Source: Clostridium sp.
Lineage (GTDB): Bacteria; Bacillota; Clostridia; Lachnospirales; Lachnospiraceae
Direction: 5' to 3'
Assembly: GCA_023664605.1 (NCBI GenBank)
Contig: JAMPFF010000025.1
Coordinates: forward strand, 1-38,118
Length of the DNA stretch: 38,118 nt
In this document: positions 8,357 through 16,174 of the stretch, one piece after another
How the letters are laid out: each line of letters opens with the position of its first letter
Numbering within the stretch: the stretch's first letter is position 1
Made by a program: the position numbers and the translations under genes
The notes under the pieces: generated by a model
Seen by the model: the letters and a program-made list of their open reading frames with translations, nothing else
Databases searched by the model: none
What the model was told of the DNA's origin: nothing

Positions 8357-8797
8357 TCATTCTATCACAGTATTATCCGCCGAATTAAGCATTTCCGTTA
8401 TGTAGAATCCCAAAGCAGGCGCCGGTTTATAAATCCCTTGGTATGGTTGTTCTACATATTCCGTGCCTTTCTCTTTATAATAAAAAAGAGTTGTTGTTTT
8501 ATCCTCACAATGCAGATTTATTGTAATATAATCTTTATTCGTTGGCGCGTCATTAATCGACTCCTTGTTAGTTGTTTCCATATCCATTAAAATACACTTA
8601 AATTCAGAGATAAACGCCTCTTCTTCGTCCCCTTTATATGATGAAAAGCCTGTTTTTTCTCCATCAGACACACTAATGGAGATAATTTCCCTGTCCGGAA
8701 GCACAATGGGATTGCCCTGCTTCTGTTTCCCACATGCACATAATATAATAGCGACGAAACACCATAAACAAATATAACCGCATATTTTCTTTTTCAT
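8357..8797 (-). CDS. DUF5301-like lipoprotein
   Basis: Small exported lipoprotein of 146 residues. The signal peptide has KKK, a hydrophobic core and a lipobox ending LCAC-G, giving lipidation at Cys22. The mature part resembles DUF5301: TTNKESINDAPTNKDYITI followed by the conserved EYVEQPYQGIY near the C-terminus. Function is unknown for the family. The start has GGGGAG five bases upstream. It is part of the accessory stretch between aroQ and efp, 35 bases downstream of aroQ. Confidence 0.75.
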   Translation of the reverse strand: MKKKICGYICLWCFVAIILCACGKQKQGNPIVLPDREIISISVSDGEKTGFSSYKGDEEEAFISEFKCILMDMETTNKESINDAPTNKDYITINLHCEDKTTTLFYYKEKGTEYVEQPYQGIYKPAPALGFYITEMLNSADNTVIE

Positions 8798-8832
8798 GGC
8801 AGCTCCCCTTAAACTGCATTTTTTAGAAATAC

Positions 8833-9270
8833 TTATTCTGCCTTTTTCCCAAGCACAAAATCAATCGCCATCAGATAACCGTCCAGCCCTTTTCCGTAAA
8901 TCTGCTTATCGCAGGCGGGGGCGGTTACGGATACTTTCCGAAAGTCCTCCCGCTCCATAATATTGGAAATATGAATCTCCACTTTCGGTACGGTAATACT
9001 GGCAAGCGCATCGTGAATCGCATAGCTGTAATGCGTATACGCACCGGGATTGATGACAATTCCCTCCGTGCCGTCAAAGTAGGCATCCTGAATCCTGTCG
9101 ATAATCGCACCCTCATGATTGCTCTGGAATACTTCTATCGTGCATCCCTCTTTCTGTCCCTTTTGGGCAATCATATTTAATAAATAATCATAATCCTGTG
9201 TGCCGTATATGTTCTTTTCCCTGATTCCCAAAAAATTTAAGTTTGGTCCGTTGATTACTAATATTTTCAT
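8833..9270 (-). CDS. aroQ: Type II 3-dehydroquinate dehydratase
   Basis: Shikimate pathway enzyme that dehydrates 3-dehydroquinate to 3-dehydroshikimate; 145 residues, typical for the dodecameric type II class. The conserved stretches are all present: GPNLNFLGIREKNIYG with the catalytic tyrosine, FQSNHEGAIIDRIQ, INPGAYTHYSYAIHDAL, VEIHISNIMEREDFR with the catalytic histidine, and GKGLDGYLMAID. AAGGAG is eight bases before the ATG. Together with aroK and aroE it gives a shikimate gene group, but it is separated from aroK by an accessory islet. Confidence 0.97.
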   Translation of the reverse strand: MKILVINGPNLNFLGIREKNIYGTQDYDYLLNMIAQKGQKEGCTIEVFQSNHEGAIIDRIQDAYFDGTEGIVINPGAYTHYSYAIHDALASITVPKVEIHISNIMEREDFRKVSVTAPACDKQIYGKGLDGYLMAIDFVLGKKAE

Positions 9271-9321
9271 AAATTATTCTCCTTGATATATCGCAATCAT
9301 TTACATAAATTTACTTTCTTT

Positions 9322-9786
9322 TCAATATTGCTCTGCAACTATATATTCATAGGCAATATCGCCTCTTACATACTCGTAATTATCAAGTTTAATTTCCTTG
9401 AAACCGTACTTCTCATAAATGTGCAATGCAGGTTTTAAGCGACTGTTTGAAAGGATAAACAATCGTTTTGCACCATGCTCCAGCGCCCAATCCATCGCTG
9501 CCTTGAAAACCAGATTTCCCGCACCTTTATGCGATATATTTTTATTGGAACCTAATTTGCAAATTTCCCATGTTCCACCTTCCATTGGCATAGACATGCA
9601 ACATGCCAATGGAATTTCATTTTCAACTGCAAAGAAAATCATTGCTCCCGATTTCAATTCTTCATCAATCTTCTGAAAAGTTTCTTTGTCATGTTCCTCA
9701 AGAAAACCAAAATTGGAAACAATCCAATCCGTATTAAAATCAATAAATGCCTGTCGATATTTTTCCTCAAATTGAACTAATTCCAT
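9322..9786 (-). CDS. GNAT-family N-acetyltransferase
   Basis: Acyl-CoA-dependent acetyltransferase of 154 residues. The core acetyl-CoA site is in the region KLGSNKNISHKGAGNLVFKA, followed by ALEHGAKRLFILSNSRLKPA and the C-terminal family motif HIYEKYGFKEI. It resembles small MarR-associated or stand-alone GNAT proteins whose substrates vary widely, so no substrate is assigned. AAAGGA lies nine bases before the ATG. It lies between aroQ and the aroK/Fic remnant and is probably part of the inserted accessory block. Confidence 0.88.
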   Translation of the reverse strand: MELVQFEEKYRQAFIDFNTDWIVSNFGFLEEHDKETFQKIDEELKSGAMIFFAVENEIPLACCMSMPMEGGTWEICKLGSNKNISHKGAGNLVFKAAMDWALEHGAKRLFILSNSRLKPALHIYEKYGFKEIKLDNYEYVRGDIAYEYIVAEQY

Positions 9787-9879
9787 GCCATTTCATCCTT
9801 TCAAACTCTAATTTACCTTTATAAATTTCAATATATCATACAATATTTGACTTCCTATTTCAAGGCATGGCAGCTTCTC

Positions 9880-10003
9880 CAATCTCCTCCAAAATCGCCT
9901 CAAAACCCTTATTATCCACATCTATAATAATATCCGCCGCCTGCTCGTAGATAGCGGCGCGTAGACCCCGTCCGTCTTAAAAATCTCGAAAATTGTCCTG
10001 CCC
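9880..10003 (-). pseudogene. Truncated second copy of the aroK 3' region
   Basis: Two blocks match the intact aroK gene. Positions 9880-9961 match 10856-10937 at 79 of 82 bases, and 9966-10003 match 11189-11226 at about 33 of 38. The intervening 251 bases of aroK are missing, which shifts the frame. The last part still reads like the AroK C-terminus, with AAIYEQAADIIIDVDNKGF. The remnant lies about 0.9 kb beyond the end of intact aroK, on the other side of two small genes, so it makes a direct repeat around them. Its upstream end joins a Fic gene fragment. Confidence 0.85.
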
Positions 10004-10124
10004 ATTCATAAATGTCCTGAAAAATATATTTGTGTACTTCCAAAAGATGTTTATAATCGTATGAACCGACAAAGGATGTATTGCAATCTCTTTCAAACGA
10101 TATATCACATTTGGATGTTATTAC
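9990..10124 (-). pseudogene. Fic-family protein fragment
   Basis: Reading the minus strand from 10124 gives an open stretch with SYDYKHLLEVHKYIFQDIY followed by EWAG, which is the characteristic region of Fic (AMP-transferase) proteins upstream of their catalytic loop. A stop codon lies immediately before 10124, there is no start codon, and the catalytic HPFREGN-type motif is absent because the frame passes into the aroK remnant. The junction lies in a stretch, GGGCAGGACAATTT on the minus strand, that fits both a Fic gene and aroK. It is a non-functional remnant, possibly of a toxin-antitoxin Fic gene. Confidence 0.65.
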
Positions 10125-10148
10125 TTAATTTCATATATCCATCTCTTG

Positions 10149-10436
10149 TTACATTTTAGTCGTATCATTTTCTAATTTCTGCTTTACATATCTTGCTTTA
10201 TCTAAGATATTTTTCTTAGAGTAGTACATATTTGGAATTTTCAGTTCATCATCATCTGAAAATCTTCCTGCCATTTCACACAAATCGCCAAACTCGCTAT
10301 TTTCTTGCTCAGACAGCCTCGCATAATCTACTTCTAAATTATATATTCTTGTAAATTCTGAACAAAATACCTTAATATCGTATGAACCACTCAACACGCC
10401 GTTAATTAAATACCACAGTTGTTCTTTTTCTGTCAT
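10149..10436 (-). CDS. Colicin-immunity-like small protein
   Basis: Acidic, helical protein of 95 residues from the ATG at 10436. The order of features, a GVLSGSYDIKVFCSEFTRIY segment, then a DLCEMAGRFSDDDELKIP segment, then a charged helix, resembles the self-protective colicin-like immunity family (Pfam Colicin_immun). The resemblance is weak and by eye. The longer reading from 10463 needs a TTG start and overlaps the upstream gene; the ATG at 10436 follows CGGGAG and fits better. It is preceded by a SUKH-like gene seven bases away, as in immunity gene clusters, and no toxin gene is adjacent. Confidence 0.55.
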   Translation of the reverse strand: MTEKEQLWYLINGVLSGSYDIKVFCSEFTRIYNLEVDYARLSEQENSEFGDLCEMAGRFSDDDELKIPNMYYSKKNILDKARYVKQKLENDTTKM

Positions 10437-10443
10437 ATTAATA

Positions 10444-10797
10444 TTATTCTCCCGTCTTTGCAATCATTTCCTCAATGGCATCCCTAAACCAATCCCAAAA
10501 ACACTTATATTCTCTTCTTTGTTCAAATCCTTCACTCGCAAAATCATGAATAATTTGAACGCTATTGCCTTTTCCTACTTCAAAACAAGCTATATCATCA
10601 TTATCATCTCGTCTTGCAAATGGGACTAATTTTCTGCTCGGATATCTGGTTCTCAAGCCTCTTATCCTAATATCTACCTGCTCATTGCTCATGAAATACC
10701 ACATTTCAAAATCTATTAAATTTAATTCAACCATTTTTACAAATTCAACAGGATATGTATAATCACTATAAACCGCGCTAATATTATATAATTCCAT
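10444..10797 (-). CDS. SMI1/KNR4 (SUKH)-like immunity protein
   Basis: Protein of 117 residues with features of the SUKH superfamily: an N-terminal aromatic-rich helix region, the strand pair KLVPFARRDDNDDIACFEVG and a C-terminal helix with FWDWFRDAIEEM. SUKH proteins are mostly immunity proteins against polymorphic toxins. The ATG at 10797 has GAGGTGG eight bases upstream; a GTG four codons earlier is less likely. It forms a pair with the following small gene and both are richer in A+T than the flanking aro genes, which suggests acquisition. Assignment is tentative. Confidence 0.6.
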   Translation of the reverse strand: MELYNISAVYSDYTYPVEFVKMVELNLIDFEMWYFMSNEQVDIRIRGLRTRYPSRKLVPFARRDDNDDIACFEVGKGNSVQIIHDFASEGFEQRREYKCFWDWFRDAIEEMIAKTGE

Positions 10798-10835
10798 CTT
10801 TTTGACCACCTCTGTAAACTCTAATGATTGCTCCG

Positions 10836-11345
10836 TTACTTTTCCAGCGTATGCTCAATCTCCTCCAAAATCGCCTCAAAATCCTTATTATCCACATCTA
10901 TGATAATATCCGCCGCCTGTTCGTAGATAGCGGCGCGCTCTTTCATAAGCGACCTTATTTTTTCCTGCGGGTTATCGCCCTGTAATAGCGGTCTTGACGT
11001 ATCGTGTTTTACTCTTTCATATATCGTCTCCGGCGTGGCGCGCAGATAAATAACCGTTCCCAGCTTTTTAAGCAGAGCATGATTTTCCTCCCGCATAGGC
11101 AGACCGCCGCCTACGGAAATAATCTTATCGTCCGCGGTCTGTATGAGTTTTTTTAAGCATTCGGTTTCCAGATTGCGAAAATACGCTTCCCCGTCCATCT
11201 GGAAAATTTCGGAAATTGTCCTGCCCTCGCTTTTTTCAATCAGCTTGTCCGTATCCTCCAGCGCGCGGCGCAGACGGTAAGAAAGCTTAATGCCCACGGT
11301 AGACTTGCCGCTTCCCATAAAACCTATCAAAATAATGTTTCCCAT
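10836..11345 (-). CDS. aroK: Shikimate kinase
   Basis: Phosphorylates shikimate to shikimate 3-phosphate; 169 residues from the chosen ATG, normal for the family. The P-loop is GFMGSGKSTVG at residues 7-17; shikimate-binding residues are in EDTDKLIEKSEGRTISEIF and VGGGLPMREEN, and the lid has RVKHDTSRPLL. The start at 11345 has AAGGA upstream and fits the usual MGNIILIGF beginning; the longer reading begins with TTG. It follows aroE by 36 bases. Its 3' end is partly duplicated about 0.9 kb downstream as a remnant. Confidence 0.96.
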   Translation of the reverse strand: MGNIILIGFMGSGKSTVGIKLSYRLRRALEDTDKLIEKSEGRTISEIFQMDGEAYFRNLETECLKKLIQTADDKIISVGGGLPMREENHALLKKLGTVIYLRATPETIYERVKHDTSRPLLQGDNPQEKIRSLMKERAAIYEQAADIIIDVDNKDFEAILEEIEHTLEK

Positions 11346-11381
11346 ATGTACTATAATCCTTTCTGACATCATAAATAACAA

Positions 11382-12251
11382 TTAGATTCCCATTGCCTGT
11401 TTCATCTTCTCATAAGCGGCGGCCGCATCCGCTTCACTGACCGTGACATGGTTCCACAATTCATAGGCGTCGATGCCCTGATAGAGTAACATTTTTAAGC
11501 CGTTATAAGCCGCGCCGCCCGCCTCTTGTACCATGCGCATAAAACGGGTCGTAAGCGGTCTGTAAATCAAATCATAACCCGTATGTATCTTCTGATAAAA
11601 AGCGCTGTCCTCTATGATAACATCTTCCTCATGCGGCGCAAGCCCGACCGAAGTCGCCTGAATCGCCAGAAACTTTTTCTCCGGCAGTTTCGGATAATCG
11701 GATAATAACATCGGCACGATAACTTCCCTGTCAAAAGCGCGGTTGACCTCTTCCGCTATTTTCTGCGCTTTCTCCAATGTGCGGTTTAAAAGATAAACCT
11801 TTCCCGCGTTCTGCTTTGCGCACAGATAGGCGACCGCCCTTGCCGCGCCGCCCGCGCCTAAGAGGATAATTTCTTCGCCCTCTATGCGGACGCCCTCGCC
11901 TGTCATGGCGCGGTATAAGCCGCTCATATCCGTATTATAGCCCTTATAGCCGCCCTCCGTACGGACAAGCGTATTGACCGCGCCAATCTGCGCCGCAAGT
12001 TCGTCCACTTCCACAAGGCTTTTTATGACTTCGCTTTTATAGGGAACCGTCACATTCAGTCCAAGAATATTCAGCGCATAGGCTCCTTTTACCGCCTCCG
12101 CCACGTTTCCCTCTTCCACCAAAAAAGGCACATAGACAAGGTTATGTCCGCATCTTGCCGCCAGTGTGTTGTGGATTGCCGGCGACATCGTATGTTCCAC
12201 CGGATTTCCTATTAAACCGCATATCCTTGTTTTTCCATCAATCATTTCCAT
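11382..12251 (-). CDS. aroE: Shikimate dehydrogenase
   Basis: NADPH-dependent reduction of 3-dehydroshikimate to shikimate; 289 residues. The substrate domain has GNPVEHTMSPAIHN and NVTVPYKSEV with the catalytic lysine, then GAVNTL and GYNTDMSGL. The Rossmann domain has GAGGAARAVAYL and LLNRTLEKA. GGAGG is nine bases before the ATG at 12251; another ATG lies two codons later. The start overlaps the 3' end of the YD-repeat lipoprotein gene by 14 bases, so translation is probably coupled. It is followed by aroK. Confidence 0.97.
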   Translation of the reverse strand: MEMIDGKTRICGLIGNPVEHTMSPAIHNTLAARCGHNLVYVPFLVEEGNVAEAVKGAYALNILGLNVTVPYKSEVIKSLVEVDELAAQIGAVNTLVRTEGGYKGYNTDMSGLYRAMTGEGVRIEGEEIILLGAGGAARAVAYLCAKQNAGKVYLLNRTLEKAQKIAEEVNRAFDREVIVPMLLSDYPKLPEKKFLAIQATSVGLAPHEEDVIIEDSAFYQKIHTGYDLIYRPLTTRFMRMVQEAGGAAYNGLKMLLYQGIDAYELWNHVTVSEADAAAAYEKMKQAMGI

Positions 12252-14595
12252 AAGCAGGCGCCTCCAATTTCTGCCAGTCTATATCAATCTCTGTTATCGT
12301 CGCATCTGTTATATCACAATATTCCCCTCTGCTCATTTCGCGTTCTTCAAAACTGTCGTTATCATCTATCCAGTTAGCAGATTCCTGATTGGGATATCTG
12401 ATACATACCTCCTTTTTCCCTCGCCCGTCAAAGAAATAGTATGTTACGCTGTCACCTGATAAGCCGTGATATGCACATTTCAGCGCCGTTCTTCCATTCC
12501 ATATGACCGGCTCGATTCCACCACGCCAGTTGCTTGTATCAAGACTGTAAATGACTTTTAGAATGCCATATTCACACTGTATGATATAGAATCTGCCAAA
12601 ATAATAGTTCCAGATAAGCAGTTCCTCTATCCCATCTCCCGTCATATCCAGATAAGCATATTGGGGAAAGTCATTATTCATTTTCGCATATGTAAAATCT
12701 GCCAAATCCGTAACGGCGTCACTGACAATGACGCCATCACGGCAGCGCGTTTTTTCTTCTCCTTTTAAAAACCTGTCAAGCATCTTTCGCTGTCTTTGCC
12801 GGTATTTATCAAAGTCCGTATCGTCATTTTGATTATCCACAGTCTGCGTGTCAATATCGCCTATGTAATGATAGGCATAACTTAACTGTTTTTCGGACTT
12901 TAAAATACCATCCTCATACATCGCCTGCCTTGTTACGCTCCCAAAATCATCATACTCATTCTCATAATAGCGAAGCAGAGTTTCGTCCGCATCATAATAA
13001 CTTTCTCTGATTACTTTTCCGGACGCGTCATATTCCGTCTCTTTGTGGACAAGAATATCTCCGTTTTCATCCACTCCTGTATAGCTGACAGGCAGACCGT
13101 TTTCATCATACTCCGTCTTACTTTCATAAAAAGCGGCGTCATCCTCATAAGAAAAAGCTGTTTCTTTACCGTTTTCATTATATTCTCTTTCCCAACTGCA
13201 TCTATAGGTCTCTTCGGTATAGGTGGCGGCATCATATTTTGTCATATTTCCATTTTTATCATATCCATATTCATATATCCTTTGACCGTTTTGCTGCCCG
13301 CTTTCTCTATCATACTCTGTAGTGACAGTTTTTAACAGATTTCCCCGCTCATCATATTCATATTGGGTGATTCCCGTCATAACGCCGCCGTCATAGCTTC
13401 TGCTGCAAGTCTGCCTGCCGCTTTCATCATATTCATACTCCCGCATATAATCGACGGCGCTTTCGCCATTATATCTGGTATGCTTTATCTCATTTCCTCT
13501 CTCATCATATTCCCATACCGACTCGACCGTACCGTTGCTATAATAGTCGGTATGTTGCGTGATAATACCGTTTCCGTCATATTCGCTCTCATTCCAAACG
13601 AAAATCTCATTTGCATTCCATAATACACACTTGATACGGTTGCCATTTTCATCATATTCATATTCATATATATCTTGAAAGCTTCGCTGTCCTGTCTTCC
13701 TGTCATACCCTGTAGTGACAGTTTTTAACAGATTTTTCTGCTCATCATATTCTTTGCATATTCTCCTGGTACAGTTCCCATACAGATTGTAATCAGCATA
13801 TTCTATAACACATTCGGCGGCGTTGTATTTCCACTCTGTCCATCCTGTTTTTTCACCATCACTGCCATATTGGATTTCTTTTATCTGATTGCCGTTTGTA
13901 TCATACTCGCTTTGTGTCTTTTTCTCTATCTCTCCACTTTCGTCATAACTTACATATTCTATTTCTTTTCCATTAGCGTCATATGCCCATGTCTCATGAG
14001 TAAAAGAAATATGATTCCCCTCACTGTCATACACTTGAAATTGATATTCGATTTGATTGCCGTCATCATCATATCGATGCTCTGTGACACCATCGATTCC
14101 GCTTACCGCATTATAGTAGGCATAGTATACCTGATTTCCATTGTCATCATATTCTGTTATCCGGCTATCCCATATATCTTCTTCATCTCTGTACTTCTCC
14201 GTCAGTTTTTTCCTGACCGCCACCGTACAGGCAAGGATGTATTCTTTTCTTTGACTAAGCAAGTCAATCTCTTGCAGCTCCATCCCCGTTTCTTTAGCGC
14301 TCAATCTTTCAATGCCTTCATCCAGTATGGCAAGCGCGGATTGTACATCATCCATCTGTAAATAGGTATTTGCCAGCAGCATATAATCTTCATATGTTTC
14401 CGGCTCTGCTATAATTTCTTCCGGCAGTATGCTTTCCTCGATATTCTCCGCCGTTTCATCCGCCTCTGTCACATCTGCTATATCCGGCACATTTGTCATA
14501 TCCCCTGTGCTATTGCTGCCGCAGGCGCTTAGGCACATGAGAAAGAAAAGCGCCGCGCCCGCCGCCGCTATTTTCTTATATGCACTTTCTCTCAT
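12238..14595 (-). CDS. YD-repeat (RHS-like) lipoprotein
   Basis: Large exported lipoprotein of 785 residues. The signal peptide ends in a lipobox LSAC with Cys25, followed by a Ser/Glu-rich linker and a helical, possibly TPR-like, region to about residue 145. From about 150 to 610 there are many repeats of the type EYDENGNxxxxxxY, as in RHS/YD repeats, including an internal duplication of 131 residues (26 identical bases at 13317-13342 and 13710-13735). The C-terminal 170 residues contain AYLDMTGDGIEELLIWNYY, an integrin/FG-GAP-like calcium-type motif. There is no RHS core-toxin end. ATG at 14595 is preferred over TTG at 14610. It overlaps yqeG by 20 bases and aroE by 14. Confidence 0.85.
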   Translation of the reverse strand: MRESAYKKIAAAGAALFFLMCLSACGSNSTGDMTNVPDIADVTEADETAENIEESILPEEIIAEPETYEDYMLLANTYLQMDDVQSALAILDEGIERLSAKETGMELQEIDLLSQRKEYILACTVAVRKKLTEKYRDEEDIWDSRITEYDDNGNQVYYAYYNAVSGIDGVTEHRYDDDGNQIEYQFQVYDSEGNHISFTHETWAYDANGKEIEYVSYDESGEIEKKTQSEYDTNGNQIKEIQYGSDGEKTGWTEWKYNAAECVIEYADYNLYGNCTRRICKEYDEQKNLLKTVTTGYDRKTGQRSFQDIYEYEYDENGNRIKCVLWNANEIFVWNESEYDGNGIITQHTDYYSNGTVESVWEYDERGNEIKHTRYNGESAVDYMREYEYDESGRQTCSRSYDGGVMTGITQYEYDERGNLLKTVTTEYDRESGQQNGQRIYEYGYDKNGNMTKYDAATYTEETYRCSWEREYNENGKETAFSYEDDAAFYESKTEYDENGLPVSYTGVDENGDILVHKETEYDASGKVIRESYYDADETLLRYYENEYDDFGSVTRQAMYEDGILKSEKQLSYAYHYIGDIDTQTVDNQNDDTDFDKYRQRQRKMLDRFLKGEEKTRCRDGVIVSDAVTDLADFTYAKMNNDFPQYAYLDMTGDGIEELLIWNYYFGRFYIIQCEYGILKVIYSLDTSNWRGGIEPVIWNGRTALKCAYHGLSGDSVTYYFFDGRGKKEVCIRYPNQESANWIDDNDSFEEREMSRGEYCDITDATITEIDIDWQKLEAPAYGND

Positions 14596-15073
14596 AAAAA
14601 AACAAAACAATCCTTTCTAAAATCCGCTTCAATACAATCTGAATTTCCTCTTTGGGGTGAATCGGTTTCGTCAGGTAAGTTTTAATACCCGCCTTTTTTG
14701 CGCCCCATACGTCCGTAAAAAGCTGGTCTCCTACAAAAAACGTCGTCTCGGGCGTCGTCCGCATCAGTTCCATCGCCTTTTGGTAGTTTTCCGGAAACGG
14801 TTTATTCGCCTTGTAAATATAGCGCGATTTTACCTTATCGTTAAACGACTTCACTCTCGGCTCTTTATTGTTTGATAAAAGCATACTCTCATAGCCAATA
14901 TGCCTTAACCGTTCAAAAAGAGCGATACTCCGCTCATCCGCGGGCGCACCGTGCGGAACCAGCGTATTGTCGATATCAAAGATAATGCCGCGATACCCCT
15001 GTTCATATAACGCCTCATAATCAATATCATATGCGGAATCCAGATACACATCCGGATAAAAACACTCCAACAT
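14576..15073 (-). CDS. yqeG: YqeG-family HAD phosphatase
   Basis: HAD superfamily IIIA phosphatase of 165 residues. Motif I is IIFDIDNTLVPHG with the nucleophile aspartate and the second aspartate, motif II is MLLSNN, then KP (ANKPFP) and motif IV VGDQLFTDVWGAKKAG. The order fits YqeG (TIGR01668), related to mitochondrial phosphatidylglycerophosphate phosphatases; the substrate in bacteria is not settled. The start at 15073 gives the usual ML-FYPD beginning and has GGAG six bases upstream. It leads into the YD-repeat lipoprotein and aroE; yqeG near aroE is a common Firmicutes arrangement. Confidence 0.92.
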   Translation of the reverse strand: MLECFYPDVYLDSAYDIDYEALYEQGYRGIIFDIDNTLVPHGAPADERSIALFERLRHIGYESMLLSNNKEPRVKSFNDKVKSRYIYKANKPFPENYQKAMELMRTTPETTFFVGDQLFTDVWGAKKAGIKTYLTKPIHPKEEIQIVLKRILERIVLFFYERKCI

Positions 15074-15113
15074 CATAATCTCCATTCCGGAGCGTTTACG
15101 CGACATGGGGCAA

Positions 15114-15340
15114 AACTTTGCTAAGCAAAGTTGCAAATCTCAAATTTGCGTCTGCCATCAGGGCATATTTGTGACGCTCCAACACATAATTGCAGTCTGA
15201 ACAAGTTCAGACTTTGAAAAATCAGCACATCAGTGTGATTTTTCAATCTATCCATATCAATATCATCATAACAAAACACCCTGCACGATGCAAGTGCAGG
15301 GCTGTCCATCCTATCCAAAATCACGCCGCGGCGCGATTTT
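15114..15340. repeat. Series of six inverted repeats upstream of yqeG
   Basis: Six different hairpins lie one after another: 15114-15132 (stem AACTTTGC), 15133-15149 (GCAAAT), 15195-15212 (GTCTGAAC, perfect, two-base loop), 15214-15246 (TTGAAAAATCA, perfect 11 bp), 15279-15301 (CCCTGCAC, perfect) and 15317-15340 (12 bp, one mismatch). The arms are unrelated to each other, so this is not a simple repeat array. The segment around 15141-15165 shares TTTGCG and CCATCAGG with the ychF leader. No gene is convincing here; a 74-codon open frame across it consists of the palindromes. Confidence 0.7.
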
Positions 15341-15355
15341 TCCATTTCCTGTTTA

Positions 15356-15625
15356 CTACATATTTTTTACGATATGATTATACCTTACCGTAAAAATCAT
15401 CTTAACTATCGTACTGATAAACATAAATAAAATATCCCACAATAAAAAGGAATATGCATTCTGCAGAAACGCTTCATACCATGCCGCGCCCTCCCACAGT
15501 TTATTTCCGAAAAAAATAAATAATAAAAGAAACAGCGCAATCAACATAAAAAGAATGCGAAAACCATTTGCAATACTCATCGGCACGCTTGCCTTTGCCA
15601 CAATTTCTTTTTCCTGGTCTGTCAT
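15356..15625 (-). CDS. Small two-helix membrane protein of unknown function
   Basis: Protein of 89 residues with a charged cytoplasmic N-terminus, a hydrophobic helix at about 22-40 (FRILFMLIALFLLLFIFF) and a second at about 58-78, then a basic tail. No family recognised. AGGGA is seven bases before the ATG. It sits between nrdR and yqeG, 48 bases after nrdR, so it is probably cotranscribed with nrdR. Codon use looks normal, which supports a real gene. Confidence 0.65.
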   Translation of the reverse strand: MTDQEKEIVAKASVPMSIANGFRILFMLIALFLLLFIFFGNKLWEGAAWYEAFLQNAYSFLLWDILFMFISTIVKMIFTVRYNHIVKNM

Positions 15626-15673
15626 AGTCTATCCCTGCTTCTCTTCCTGCGGATATCCGGCATCCGCATACTC

Positions 15674-16141
15674 TCAGGCATTGCCTTCCGAGGTGTCCAA
15701 TACTTTTTTCAGTTCATCCATAAAGGTATTGATATCCTTAAACTCACGGTAAACAGATGCAAATCTGACATAAGCAACCGCTTCCAAATCCTTGAGCTTG
15801 TTCATGACAAGTTCGCCGATAACCTGGCTGGGAATCTCTTTTTCCTCTCTGCTGAAAATCTCCGTTTCAATCTCATCTACAAGCTGTGTGATACGGTTCG
15901 CGCTAATCGGCCTCTTATGGCAGGCCCGAAGCACACCGGCTTCTATCTTGGTTCTGTCATAAGTCTCCCTGTTATTGTCTTTCTTAATAACGATAAGCGG
16001 AATCGTCTCCACCTTTTCATATGTCGTAAAACGCTTCTCGCATTCATCACACACACGTCTTCTTCTGATAGAGTTATTATCCTCCGCCGGTCTGCTGTCA
16101 ATAACTCTCGTGTTCTCATGACCACAAAATGGACACTTCAT
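15674..16141 (-). CDS. nrdR: Transcriptional repressor NrdR
   Basis: Nucleotide-dependent repressor of ribonucleotide reductase genes; 155 residues. The N-terminal zinc ribbon has CPFCG and CDECEKRFTTYE, with RRRRVC between, and the ATP-cone spans about residues 50-140 (IVIKKDNNRETYDRTKI). The start at 16141 gives MKCPFCGHENTRV and has GGGGG seven bases upstream; the longer open frame is not needed. NrdR next to ymxH and sigG is a familiar clostridial neighbourhood. No ribonucleotide reductase gene is in the window. Confidence 0.97.
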   Translation of the reverse strand: MKCPFCGHENTRVIDSRPAEDNNSIRRRRVCDECEKRFTTYEKVETIPLIVIKKDNNRETYDRTKIEAGVLRACHKRPISANRITQLVDEIETEIFSREEKEIPSQVIGELVMNKLKDLEAVAYVRFASVYREFKDINTFMDELKKVLDTSEGNA

Positions 16142-16174
16142 CCTATATCCCCCTATGCCTCTAAATCCTGTGAT

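Noticed and set aside
12700-14150. Periodic repeats as a possible CRISPR or satellite array
   Set aside because: The periodicity is that of YD-type protein repeats inside one open reading frame.
15121-15345. Minus-strand open frame of 74 codons
   Set aside because: It consists of consecutive inverted repeats, has no family resemblance and no convincing ribosome site.
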